DNA of 18,741 nt from an uncultured Frankiales bacterium (lineage in GTDB: Bacteria > Actinomycetota > Actinomycetes > Mycobacteriales > SCTD01). Positions 6,603-12,692 of this stretch are shown in pieces. Location: assembly GCA_946479905.1 (NCBI GenBank), contig CAMLIA010000067.1, positions 1-18,741 on the forward strand, written 5' to 3'. The position numbers and the translations under genes are program-made. The stretch's first letter is position 1. Every line of letters starts with the position of its first letter. The notes beneath the pieces were generated by a model. It worked only from the letters and a program-made list of their open reading frames with translations, did no database searches and had not been told where the DNA came from.

Positions 6603-8372
6603 TTACGTCAGGGTGGCGGTCACCGTGTAGCTGGCGGACTTCGTGCCGCTGTAGACGTAGACCCCGATGTACCAGTACGCCGCCGCGGGGCTGCTGATCG
6701 TCACGGTCTCGTTGTTCGTCGTCGCGGCGCTCGACCCGTCGTACACGCTGGTCGTGGGCTTCGCGCCGGCCTTGACGTAGAGGTCGAGATCGGGGTTGCA
6801 GGACAGGCCGAGCGTCCCGCAGCTCGGGCCGGTCATCGCGACCTTCAGCTGGCTCTTGCCGGCAGGCACCAGGATCTTCGTGTACTGCCAGCTGCCGGAG
6901 GCCCCGCTGGTCGCGGTGCGGGCCTGGCCGCTCGTGACGGTCGGCGTCGCGGGGTCGGGGTCACCCGCGCTGGTCGGGCTCGCCGTGGGGGTGGGCGTCG
7001 CGGTCGCGGTGGCCGTCGCCGTCGCGGTCGCGGTCGGCGTCGGGGACGGGGTGGTGTCGAAGGCGGCCAGCAGGCCCTTGCCCTCGGTCTGGTAGGCGAT
7101 GGTCGCGTAGGCGTCGGTCGACTGCGCGGCCGTGCCGGTGGGCGAGGCGCACGCGTTGATGCAGCCGTCGGCGTACCCCACGACGACCCGGCCGTCCTTC
7201 GTCATGTTGGCGTCCATGAAGTCGAGCAGGTTGCGCCCGCTGCCGCAGGAGGTGCCGGACGCGCACATCCAGCCGCGCTGCACCGGGTCGGTCGTGGCCT
7301 TGACGGTGGTCCAGGTCGCCCCGGCGTCGTAGGTGTAGGACACGTACAGGTCCCAGACGCCCGGCCAGCTCTGGGCGAACGGGTCGCCACCGGTGGTCGA
7401 GCCGAGGTAGGCGACCGCCGCGCGGCCGTTGTCGCCCGCGGTGACCGCCTGGAAGGTGCTGGTGACGATCGGCGGGTTCATCGTGGTGCTGAGGTCGGTG
7501 AGGTTCGTCCAGGTCGAGCCGTGGGTCGTCGACAGCGCCACCATGGGGTGGTTGTTGGCGCCCTGCCAGGCCTCGTAGACCGTGTTGTCGGGCGTCGTCG
7601 CGACCGACGGGTCGAAGCCGTTCGCCGGCTCGCTCGACCCGGGGATCGTGTAGGAGCTCCACGACGAGCCGTTGTTCGTCGTGATGCCGCCACCGGCGAG
7701 GCCACCGCAGTGCGCGTTGGGGAGGTACGCCGTGCCGTCGGCACTCACCTTGATGTGGCCGTGCAGGCTGCCGCACGCCCCGTTGACGAGCACCGGCGCA
7801 CCGAAGGTCAGGCCGCCGTTGGTGCTGGTGACGCAGGCGTCGTTGCCGTTCTGGGCGCAGTAGTAGACCGCGCGGTTGTAGGTGCTCCCGAGCGGCGCCG
7901 CGCCGTGCCAGGGGCCGCTGCCGATGCTCTCGTGGTCGAGGACGCCGGCACAGGAGTTGCCCATCTGCGTCCAGCTGCCGCCGTCGTTGTCGGAGTAGGA
8001 CAGGTTCGAGCACTCGCCCGCGAGACCGCCGGCGAAGGTGCGACCCGTCGTGCGGTCGGTCGCCAGGATCGGGTCGATGTTCGTGATGCTCGTCGGCGGG
8101 GTGACGTCGGTCCAGGTCGGCTGGCCGCTCGCGTTGACCGTGACCTTGTAGGTGCTCGAGAACGACTGGTAGAGCATCGCGCCGGTGCTGCCGTTCACCC
8201 CCAGGCTCGGCTCACCGGCGTTGTCGCTGTTGGCCAGCGTGCTCGGAGCGGCCAGGTTGGTGAACGTCGGGGTGCCGCTGAGCGCGGACGCCGGGTCGGT
8301 GGTGCTGAGCACCGCCACCGAGGCGACGACGGCCGCGGAGGCGAGCAGGACGGAAGCACGCGTGAGGCGCAT
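6603..8372 (-). CDS. Secreted sialidase-like beta-propeller protein with Thr/Pro linker and C-terminal PPC domain
   Basis: A 589-residue exported protein. Residues 1-30 are a Sec signal peptide (MRLTRASVLLASAAV..., cleavage near PASA|LSG). From about 50 to 430 the chain has at least five Asp-box (BNR) repeats, SxDxGxxW-like: YSDNDGGSW at about 126, STNGGLTF at 183, TTNNGSSW at 231, STTHGSTW at 281 and YTYDAGATW at 346. These are marks of a sialidase-type beta-propeller. Eight or more cysteines suggest disulfides. A Thr/Ala/Pro linker (about 440-470) leads to a C-terminal PPC domain with DLDLYVKAG at about 528 and a beta-rich end SASYTVTATLT. I could not identify the Arg triad and Tyr of true sialidases, so glycosidase activity is not claimed. 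The ATG has AGGAG ten bases upstream. The gene lies between miaB and the sigma gene. Confidence 0.88.
   Translation of the reverse strand: MRLTRASVLLASAAVVASVAVLSTTDPASALSGTPTFTNLAAPSTLANSDNAGEPSLGVNGSTGAMLYQSFSSTYKVTVNASGQPTWTDVTPPTSITNIDPILATDRTTGRTFAGGLAGECSNLSYSDNDGGSWTQMGNSCAGVLDHESIGSGPWHGAAPLGSTYNRAVYYCAQNGNDACVTSTNGGLTFGAPVLVNGACGSLHGHIKVSADGTAYLPNAHCGGLAGGGITTNNGSSWSSYTIPGSSEPANGFDPSVATTPDNTVYEAWQGANNHPMVALSTTHGSTWTNLTDLSTTMNPPIVTSTFQAVTAGDNGRAAVAYLGSTTGGDPFAQSWPGVWDLYVSYTYDAGATWTTVKATTDPVQRGWMCASGTSCGSGRNLLDFMDANMTKDGRVVVGYADGCINACASPTGTAAQSTDAYATIAYQTEGKGLLAAFDTTPSPTPTATATATATATATPTPTASPTSAGDPDPATPTVTSGQARTATSGASGSWQYTKILVPAGKSQLKVAMTGPSCGTLGLSCNPDLDLYVKAGAKPTTSVYDGSSAATTNNETVTISSPAAAYWYIGVYVYSGTKSASYTVTATLT
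6991..7050. repeat. Hexanucleotide tandem repeat coding for the Thr/Ala/Pro linker
   Basis: Ten consecutive six-base units, mostly GTCGCG with GTGGGC, GTGGCC, GTCGGC and similar variants. Read on the minus strand they encode Thr-Ala and Thr-Pro pairs. Because the unit is a multiple of three, slippage would change the linker length without breaking the frame. Confidence 0.85.
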
Positions 8373-8377
8373 TCGGG

Positions 8378-8390
8378 GGGACTCCTGGGT
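8378..8390 (-). promoter_or_regulatory. Ribosome-binding leader shared with the small PPC gene
   Basis: The minus-strand sequence ACCCAGGAGTCCC lies just before the propeller start. It contains the AGGAG ribosome binding site. The identical 13 bases precede the small PPC gene at 10379-10391. Thirteen identical bases exceed what a Shine-Dalgarno match alone would give. Confidence 0.6.
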
Positions 8391-8392
8391 GT

Positions 8393-8418
8393 GAGCAGAT
8401 GTCAGCTGTCATGTGCTC
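8393..8418. promoter_or_regulatory. 26-bp imperfect palindrome upstream of the propeller gene
   Basis: The outer arms GAGCA and TGCTC, the inner ATG and CAT, and the central CAGCTG are all symmetric. Of 13 base pairs across the dyad 11 are complementary. It ends 20 bases before the ATG and just upstream of the ribosome binding site. The length and symmetry fit a dimeric repressor's operator. An RNA hairpin in the leader is the alternative. Confidence 0.55.
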
Positions 8419-8451
8419 AACGGGCGAACCCGACAAACCTCGCGAAACCCG

Positions 8452-9873
8452 TCAGTCGGGGGCACCCACCGTGGGCATCCCGAGCGACACGCCGGGGGTC
8501 CGGGGCGTCGTCCCCGCCTCGTAGCGGTCCCCCGCGGCCGTGCGCCGGTGGCGGGTGAGGGGCCCCTCCGCGAGCAGGTAGTGCGGCTTGGCGCCCGTGA
8601 CGGTCGTGGTGACCACGTCACCGGGCCGCGCGCCGGGCTCCCGCCTGAGGTGCACCAGCCGGTTGTCGCGCGCGCGTCCGGTCATCCGGTCGGGGCCGTC
8701 CTTGCGACCCTCGCCCTGGCTGAGCAGGACCTCGACGGTGCTGCCGACCTGCTGCTGCATGCCCTCGAAGGTGATCGCGTCCTGCAGCGCCGTGAGCCGC
8801 TGGTAGCGGTCCGCGACGACCTCGGCCGGCACCTGGTCGGGGTAGTCGGCGGCCGGGGTGCCGGGTCGCGTGGAGTACTGGAAGGTGAAGGCGCCCGCGA
8901 ACCGGGCCTGCGCCACGACGTCGAGGGTCGCCTGGAAGTCGGCCTCCGTCTCACCGGGGAAGCCGACGATGATGTCCGTGGTGATCGCGGCGTCCGGGAT
9001 CTGCGCCCGGACGCGGTCCAGGATGCCGAGGTAGCGCTCGGACCGGTAGGAGCGGCGCATCCGCTTCAGGACCTCGTCGGAGCCCGACTGCAGCGGCATG
9101 TGCAGCGACGGGCAGACCGCGGGGGTCTCCGCCATCGCGGTGATGACGTCGTCGGTGAAGTCGCGCGGGTGCGGGCTGGTGAAGCGGACCCGCTCGACCC
9201 CTGTCGTCCCGACGGCTCGGAGCAGCTTGCCGAAGGCGTCCCGGTCGCCGAAGGAGCGGCCGTAGGAGTTGACGTTCTGCCCGAGCAGGGTCACTTCGAC
9301 GACCCCCTGCTGCACCAGGACCTCGACCTCGCGCAGGACGTCCCCGGGGCGCCGGTCCTGCTCCTTGCCACGCAGCGCCGGGACGATGCAGAAGGTGCAG
9401 GTGTTGTCGCAGCCGACGCTGATGGACACCCAGGCGCTGTAGGTGCTCTCCCGCCGGGCGGGCAGGGTGCTCGGGAAGACCTCGAGGGCCTCGAGCAGCT
9501 CGACCTGGGCCTGCTGCTCGACGCGGGCGCGCTCGAGCAGGACGGGCAGCGAGCCGACGTTGTGGGTGCCGAAGACCACGTCGACGTACGGCGCCTTGGC
9601 CACGATCAGGCCCTGGTCCTTCTGCGCGAGGCAGCCGCCGACCGCGATCTGCATGCCCGGGTTCGCGTCCTTGACCGGCTTGAGGTGGCCGAGGTTGCCG
9701 TAGAGCTTGTTGTCGGCGTTCTCGCGGACCGCGCAGGTGTTGAAGACGACGAGGTCGGGGGTCGTGCCGTCGGCGGCGGGGACGTAGCCGGCCTCGTCGA
9801 GCAGGCCGCTGATGCGCTCGCTGTCGTGCACGTTCATCTGGCACCCGTAGGTGCGCACCTCGTAGGTCCTCAC
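8452..9873 (-). CDS. miaB: tRNA-2-methylthio-N6-dimethylallyladenosine synthase
   Basis: MiaB is a radical-SAM enzyme that adds a methylthio group at C2 of i6A37 in tRNA, after MiaA. The 473-residue protein has the N-terminal UPF0004 domain with three cysteines for one iron-sulfur cluster (C11 in TYGCQMN, C47 in FNTCAVRE, C81 in VGGCLAQ). The radical-SAM CX3CX2C motif (C155, C159, C162 in [12 protein letters not shown]) binds the second cluster. [17 protein letters not shown] and DIIVGFPGE follow, and a TRAM domain lies at about 380-445. All six cluster ligands are present. A tail of about 30 residues (after [12 protein letters not shown]) is low in conservation. The GTG at 9871-9873 sits directly before [13 protein letters not shown], and no better start was found. 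It lies 43 bp after the small PPC gene and 79 bp before the propeller gene, and is probably co-transcribed with at least one. Confidence 0.97.
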   Translation of the reverse strand: MRTYEVRTYGCQMNVHDSERISGLLDEAGYVPAADGTTPDLVVFNTCAVRENADNKLYGNLGHLKPVKDANPGMQIAVGGCLAQKDQGLIVAKAPYVDVVFGTHNVGSLPVLLERARVEQQAQVELLEALEVFPSTLPARRESTYSAWVSISVGCDNTCTFCIVPALRGKEQDRRPGDVLREVEVLVQQGVVEVTLLGQNVNSYGRSFGDRDAFGKLLRAVGTTGVERVRFTSPHPRDFTDDVITAMAETPAVCPSLHMPLQSGSDEVLKRMRRSYRSERYLGILDRVRAQIPDAAITTDIIVGFPGETEADFQATLDVVAQARFAGAFTFQYSTRPGTPAADYPDQVPAEVVADRYQRLTALQDAITFEGMQQQVGSTVEVLLSQGEGRKDGPDRMTGRARDNRLVHLRREPGARPGDVVTTTVTGAKPHYLLAEGPLTRHRRTAAGDRYEAGTTPRTPGVSLGMPTVGAPD

Positions 9874-9916
9874 AGGACCAGGCTAGGCGCCGTCAGGCGT
9901 GACGGGCGCAGCGCCG

Positions 9917-10375
9917 TCAGGCGTAGGTGAAGGTGTAGGTGACGGTGCCGCTGGGCTCGCCGGCGAGGTTGCAGACCCAGATGGTGACGGCGGACTTCTT
10001 CTTGAACTTGTCCTCGGTCTCCTCGTGCGACGTCCCGCCGTGCGAGGAGTCGAGGACGGTGCCGTCGCTGTCGAGCACGTAGAGGTCCCAGTCGGTGCCG
10101 GCAGTGCCGTTGCCGGTGGGGTTCGGGCTGTCCAGGACGACCTTGAGCTTGCCCGCGGCCGGGATCTTCACCGCGTGCTTGTCCTGGCCCTGCGGGAGGA
10201 CGCCGCAGCCCTCCTTGCCGATGGTGTTGGTGGCGTTGGGAGTGGGGTCGGGCAGCAGCGTGACGGTGTAGCTGACCCGGATCGGCTTCGGCTTGGCCTT
10301 GGCGGCGGAGGCCGGCACGGTCGTCACCGCCGCGGCGGCGATCAGGGTGACGGCGACGAGCGAACGACGGGACAT
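9917..10375 (-). CDS. Small secreted protein with a PPC-like beta-sandwich
   Basis: A 152-residue exported protein. Residues 1-24 form a Sec signal peptide (MSRRSLVAVTLIAAAAVTTV, cleavage near PASA|AKAK). The mature chain of about 128 residues resembles a bacterial pre-peptidase C-terminal (PPC) domain: KLKVVLDSPNP, then DWDLYVLDSDGTVLDSS, and a closing beta-strand GTVTYTFTYA. The same DxDLYV signature is in the PPC domain of the large propeller protein beyond miaB. Two cysteines (EGCGV and WVCNL) may pair. No catalytic residues are visible, so a carbohydrate- or protein-binding or inhibitory role is only a guess. ATG at 10373-10375 with AGGAG upstream. A divergent pilin-like gene starts about 160 bp away. 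Confidence 0.83.
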   Translation of the reverse strand: MSRRSLVAVTLIAAAAVTTVPASAAKAKPKPIRVSYTVTLLPDPTPNATNTIGKEGCGVLPQGQDKHAVKIPAAGKLKVVLDSPNPTGNGTAGTDWDLYVLDSDGTVLDSSHGGTSHEETEDKFKKKSAVTIWVCNLAGEPSGTVTYTFTYA

Positions 10376-10377
10376 CT

Positions 10378-10405
10378 CGGGACTCCTGGGTCAACTGGGG
10401 TCCCG
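10378..10405 (-). promoter_or_regulatory. 6-bp stem enclosing the ribosome binding site of the small PPC gene
   Basis: On the minus strand CGGGAC (10400-10405) and GTCCCG (10378-10383) can pair across a 16-base loop that contains AGGAG. The ribosome binding site would then be in the loop or partly hidden, so translation could respond to RNA folding. The stem is short, and no known riboswitch pattern was recognised. Confidence 0.35.
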
Positions 10406-10446
10406 CTCAGTTCGACAACGGAGGCCCGGTTCCTGCCCGGCTGGTT

Positions 10447-10460
10447 GGGCCGAATGGCCC
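10447..10460. repeat. Short hairpin in the pilin upstream region
   Basis: GGGCC-GAAT-GGCCC is a perfect 5-bp inverted repeat with a four-base loop, about 75 bp before the pilin ATG. The 160-bp divergent region (10376-10535) should hold promoters for the pilin and the small PPC gene, but I found no convincing -35/-10 pair. The hairpin could be an operator half or chance in GC-rich DNA. Confidence 0.3.
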
Positions 10461-10535
10461 CGTCACCACGAAGGATGTCCGTTTGGTCCAGAGGCGTCAT
10501 GTTCCGGTGCCGGGTTCGCGCCGAGACCTCATGCC

Positions 10536-10916
10536 ATGGACGACAACACTCGCGATGAGGGGTTCACCCTGATCGAGCTGCTCGCGGTGATGCTCATCAT
10601 CGGCGCGCTCGCGGCGATCGCGATCCCGACCTTCGTCAGCCAGCGGCAGCGCAGCTACGGGGCCGCCATGGAGAGCGACCTGCACTCGGCGGTCATCGCC
10701 GAGAACGCCTACAGCGCCGGGCACCCCGGCTACACGACGGCTGTCGACGACCTTGCGGACGAGGGCTACCGGGCGACGCGCGACGTCACGCCGGTCCACG
10801 TGAAGCTGGTCGGCGGGACGTTCGTGGCGTGCGTGAAGCACGTCGCCATGTCGGAGTGGCTCGTCTACGACGGCGCGAACGGGTCGACCACGACGTCGGC
10901 CTCCGACTGCGCCTGA
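10536..10916 (+). CDS. Type IV pilin-like (prepilin) protein
   Basis: A 126-residue protein with a class III prepilin signal, MDDNTRDEG|FTLIELLAVM. A short charged leader of nine residues ends in Gly, the mature chain starts with Phe and has Glu at position +5. A hydrophobic helix (LLAVMLIIGALAAIAIPTF) follows. The prepilin peptidase would cut after Gly9. The globular part of about 90 residues has two cysteines (VACVKH and the C-terminal SDCA) that could form the usual C-terminal disulfide loop. It is the only plus-strand gene in the window and no assembly ATPase, platform protein or prepilin peptidase is nearby, so machinery must be elsewhere. The start is the ATG at 10536; the ribosome binding site is weak (GAGA). 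It converges with the MshC-like gene, the two stops being four bases apart. Confidence 0.88.
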   Translation: MDDNTRDEGFTLIELLAVMLIIGALAAIAIPTFVSQRQRSYGAAMESDLHSAVIAENAYSAGHPGYTTAVDDLADEGYRATRDVTPVHVKLVGGTFVACVKHVAMSEWLVYDGANGSTTTSASDCA

Positions 10917-10920
10917 GCCG

Positions 10921-12036
10921 TCACAGCGCCAGCACGGTCGTGAGGTCGCGGGCGACCTGCCCGCCCTCCTCGATGGCGATGTCGAGCGCTCGGGACACGT
11001 CGAGGTCACCGGCGAGGGCGGCCAGCACCTGCTCCCAGGCGGTGTCGTTGGACCCGTTGGTGCCGGCGGCGCGGTAGAGCTCGTCGTTGCGCCGGCCGGC
11101 AGCCTCGAGCAGCTCGGGCGTGTAGTCCCACGCCTCGTCGTAGCGCCGGTCGAGCAGCATCGTGCGGACGGCACCCGGGCTGGCCTGCGCGATGAGGTCC
11201 TTGGCGAACACCAGGTTGCCGACCGACTTCGCCATCTTCTGGCCGTCCAGCTGCACCAGGCCCACGTGCATCCAGGCCCGCGCGAACGGCACGACCCCCG
11301 TGGCGGTCTCCGCCTGCGCCGCCTCGAACGCGTGGTGCGGGAAGCGCAGGTCGGCGCCGCCGGCGTGCAGGTCCATGCTCGCGCCGTAGGTGGACAGCGC
11401 CATCGCGGTGCACTCGGCGTGCCAGCCCGGCCGGCCGGGCGCGCCGAACGGGCTGGCCCAGGCGGGCTCTCCCTCCGCGCTGACCTGCCAGACGGCCTGG
11501 TCGACGGGGTCCCGCTTCGCGGGGTCGTCCAGCCGGCCGCCGTACTCCTTGAGCAGCCGCTCCGCGGCGTCCCTGTCGATCCCGGCGCGCTCGATCACCG
11601 GTGCGCCGGGGAGGAACACCGACCCGCCGGACTCGTAAGCGGCCCCGCGGTCCAGCAGCGACTGGGCGAGCGCGATGACCTGCGGGATGAAGACGTGCGC
11701 CCGGGGCTCGTGGGCGGGCTTGCGCACCCCGAGGTGGTCCATGTCCTGCTCGAAGTGGAACTGCTGCACGGCCGCGAACTGCTCGTAGTGGCCGCCGGCG
11801 CGCTCGGCCGCCGCGAACAGCACGTCGTCGACGTCGGTGACGTTGCGGCACACCTCCACCTGCCCGCCGAGCTTGCGCAGCACCCGGTCGACGGCGTCGA
11901 CCCAGACGTAGGTGGCGGCGTGCCCGAGGTGGGTCACGTCGTAGGGCGTGACCCCGCAGACGTAGATGCGGGTGCGGCCGACGACCGACAGGTCGGTGCC
12001 GCCGATCCTCATGCGTGGTGCGGTGCCCGGTGCCAT
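10921..12036 (-). CDS. MshC-type ligase (cysteinyl-tRNA synthetase-like, no anticodon domain)
   Basis: A 371-residue class I aminoacyl-tRNA-synthetase-like catalytic core. It has the HIGH-like motif HLGH at 36-39 and KMAKS at 267-271. Zinc ligands match CysRS: Cys27 (CGVTPYD), Cys209 (GWHAEC), His234 and Glu238. It ends without the anticodon-binding domain of CysRS. The sequence CGVTPYDVTHLGHAATY is diagnostic of MshC, which ligates cysteine to glucosaminyl-inositol with ATP in mycothiol synthesis. The usual MshC is about 410 residues and sits near uppP and a PAC2 gene, so this copy is short and in an unusual place. It may be the true mshC or a paralogue that adenylates cysteine for another acceptor. 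The ATG at 12034-12036 is 15 bp after the recX stop, so it probably belongs to the recA-recX transcript. Confidence 0.8.
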   Translation of the reverse strand: MAPGTAPRMRIGGTDLSVVGRTRIYVCGVTPYDVTHLGHAATYVWVDAVDRVLRKLGGQVEVCRNVTDVDDVLFAAAERAGGHYEQFAAVQQFHFEQDMDHLGVRKPAHEPRAHVFIPQVIALAQSLLDRGAAYESGGSVFLPGAPVIERAGIDRDAAERLLKEYGGRLDDPAKRDPVDQAVWQVSAEGEPAWASPFGAPGRPGWHAECTAMALSTYGASMDLHAGGADLRFPHHAFEAAQAETATGVVPFARAWMHVGLVQLDGQKMAKSVGNLVFAKDLIAQASPGAVRTMLLDRRYDEAWDYTPELLEAAGRRNDELYRAAGTNGSNDTAWEQVLAALAGDLDVSRALDIAIEEGGQVARDLTTVLAL

Positions 12037-12051
12037 GCGCTCAGCCTGCCA

Positions 12052-12690
12052 CTAGCCCAGGTGGGACAGCCCGTCAGTGTCCAACTCAGGGACGTCCGCG
12101 CCCTCGGCCTCGAGCTCCTCCTTCACGACCCGGAAGGCCAGGCCGCCGGCGTAGCCCTTGCGGGCGAGCATCCCGGCGAGCCGGCGGATCCTCGCGTCGG
12201 TGGCGAGGCCTCGCGTGCCGGCGAGCTTGCGGCGCACGAGGTCGCGAGCCGTCTGCTCCTCCTGCGCCGGGTCCAGCGACTGCACCGCGTCGCGCACCAG
12301 CTCGTCGTCGACGCCCTTGCGGCGCAGCTCCTGGCTGAGCGCCCGTCCGGCCAGCCCCTTGCCCCGGTGCCGGGAGGTGACCCACATGCTCGCGAACAGC
12401 GCGTCGTCGATCATCCCGACGTCGGTGAACCGCTCAAGGACCTCGGTGGCGGCCTCCTCCGGCACGCCCTTGCGGGCGAGCGCCCGCGCCAGCTCCAGGC
12501 GGGTGCGAGGGGCGTGCTCGAGCAGGTCGAGGCAGACCTGCCGGGCGAACCCGGTCGGGTCCTGCTCGATCTGCTCCGCCCGGCGCTCGGCCTTGCTCGG
12601 CCCCGTGGCGGGCTGCCGGTCGCGGCCGGTCCAGGCCCGCGTCGGAGTGGACTCGCCCCCGGGGTCGGGGGCGAGCCGCTCCAGGCCCAC
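12052..12690 (-). CDS. recX: Regulatory protein RecX
   Basis: RecX binds RecA filaments and limits their activity. The 212-residue protein has the three-helix repeats of the family: ARQVCLDLLEHAPRTRLELA with ARKGVPEEAATEVLERF, then DVGMIDDALFASMWVTSR, then GLAGRALSQELRRKGV and the last repeat RIRRLAGMLARKGYAGGLAFRVV. The N-terminal 45 residues are poorly conserved and Pro-rich. The GTG at 12688-12690 is the most likely start. It follows the recA stop after two bases (TAG CC GTG), which suggests translational coupling. No clear Shine-Dalgarno precedes it. Placement directly behind recA is the standard actinobacterial arrangement and lets repressor and target be induced together. Confidence 0.93.
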   Translation of the reverse strand: MGLERLAPDPGGESTPTRAWTGRDRQPATGPSKAERRAEQIEQDPTGFARQVCLDLLEHAPRTRLELARALARKGVPEEAATEVLERFTDVGMIDDALFASMWVTSRHRGKGLAGRALSQELRRKGVDDELVRDAVQSLDPAQEEQTARDLVRRKLAGTRGLATDARIRRLAGMLARKGYAGGLAFRVVKEELEAEGADVPELDTDGLSHLG

Positions 12691-12692
12691 GG

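Noticed and set aside
6991..7050. Tandem repeat as a possible CRISPR or mobile element
   Set aside because: The unit is six bases without spacers and codes in frame for a Thr/Ala/Pro linker of the secreted protein.
8421..8432. CGGG-TTCG-CCCG hairpin after miaB (read on the minus strand) as a terminator
   Set aside because: The stem is only four base pairs and no T-run follows, so I cannot support a terminator.
10376..10535. Cyclic-di-GMP riboswitch (GEMM type) before the pilin
   Set aside because: I looked for the conserved GEMM core elements because of the EAL and pilin genes, but did not find them.
10376..10535. Sigma-28 type promoter with GCCGAA near 10449
   Set aside because: The -10-like GCCGAA has no fitting -35 element 15 bases upstream.
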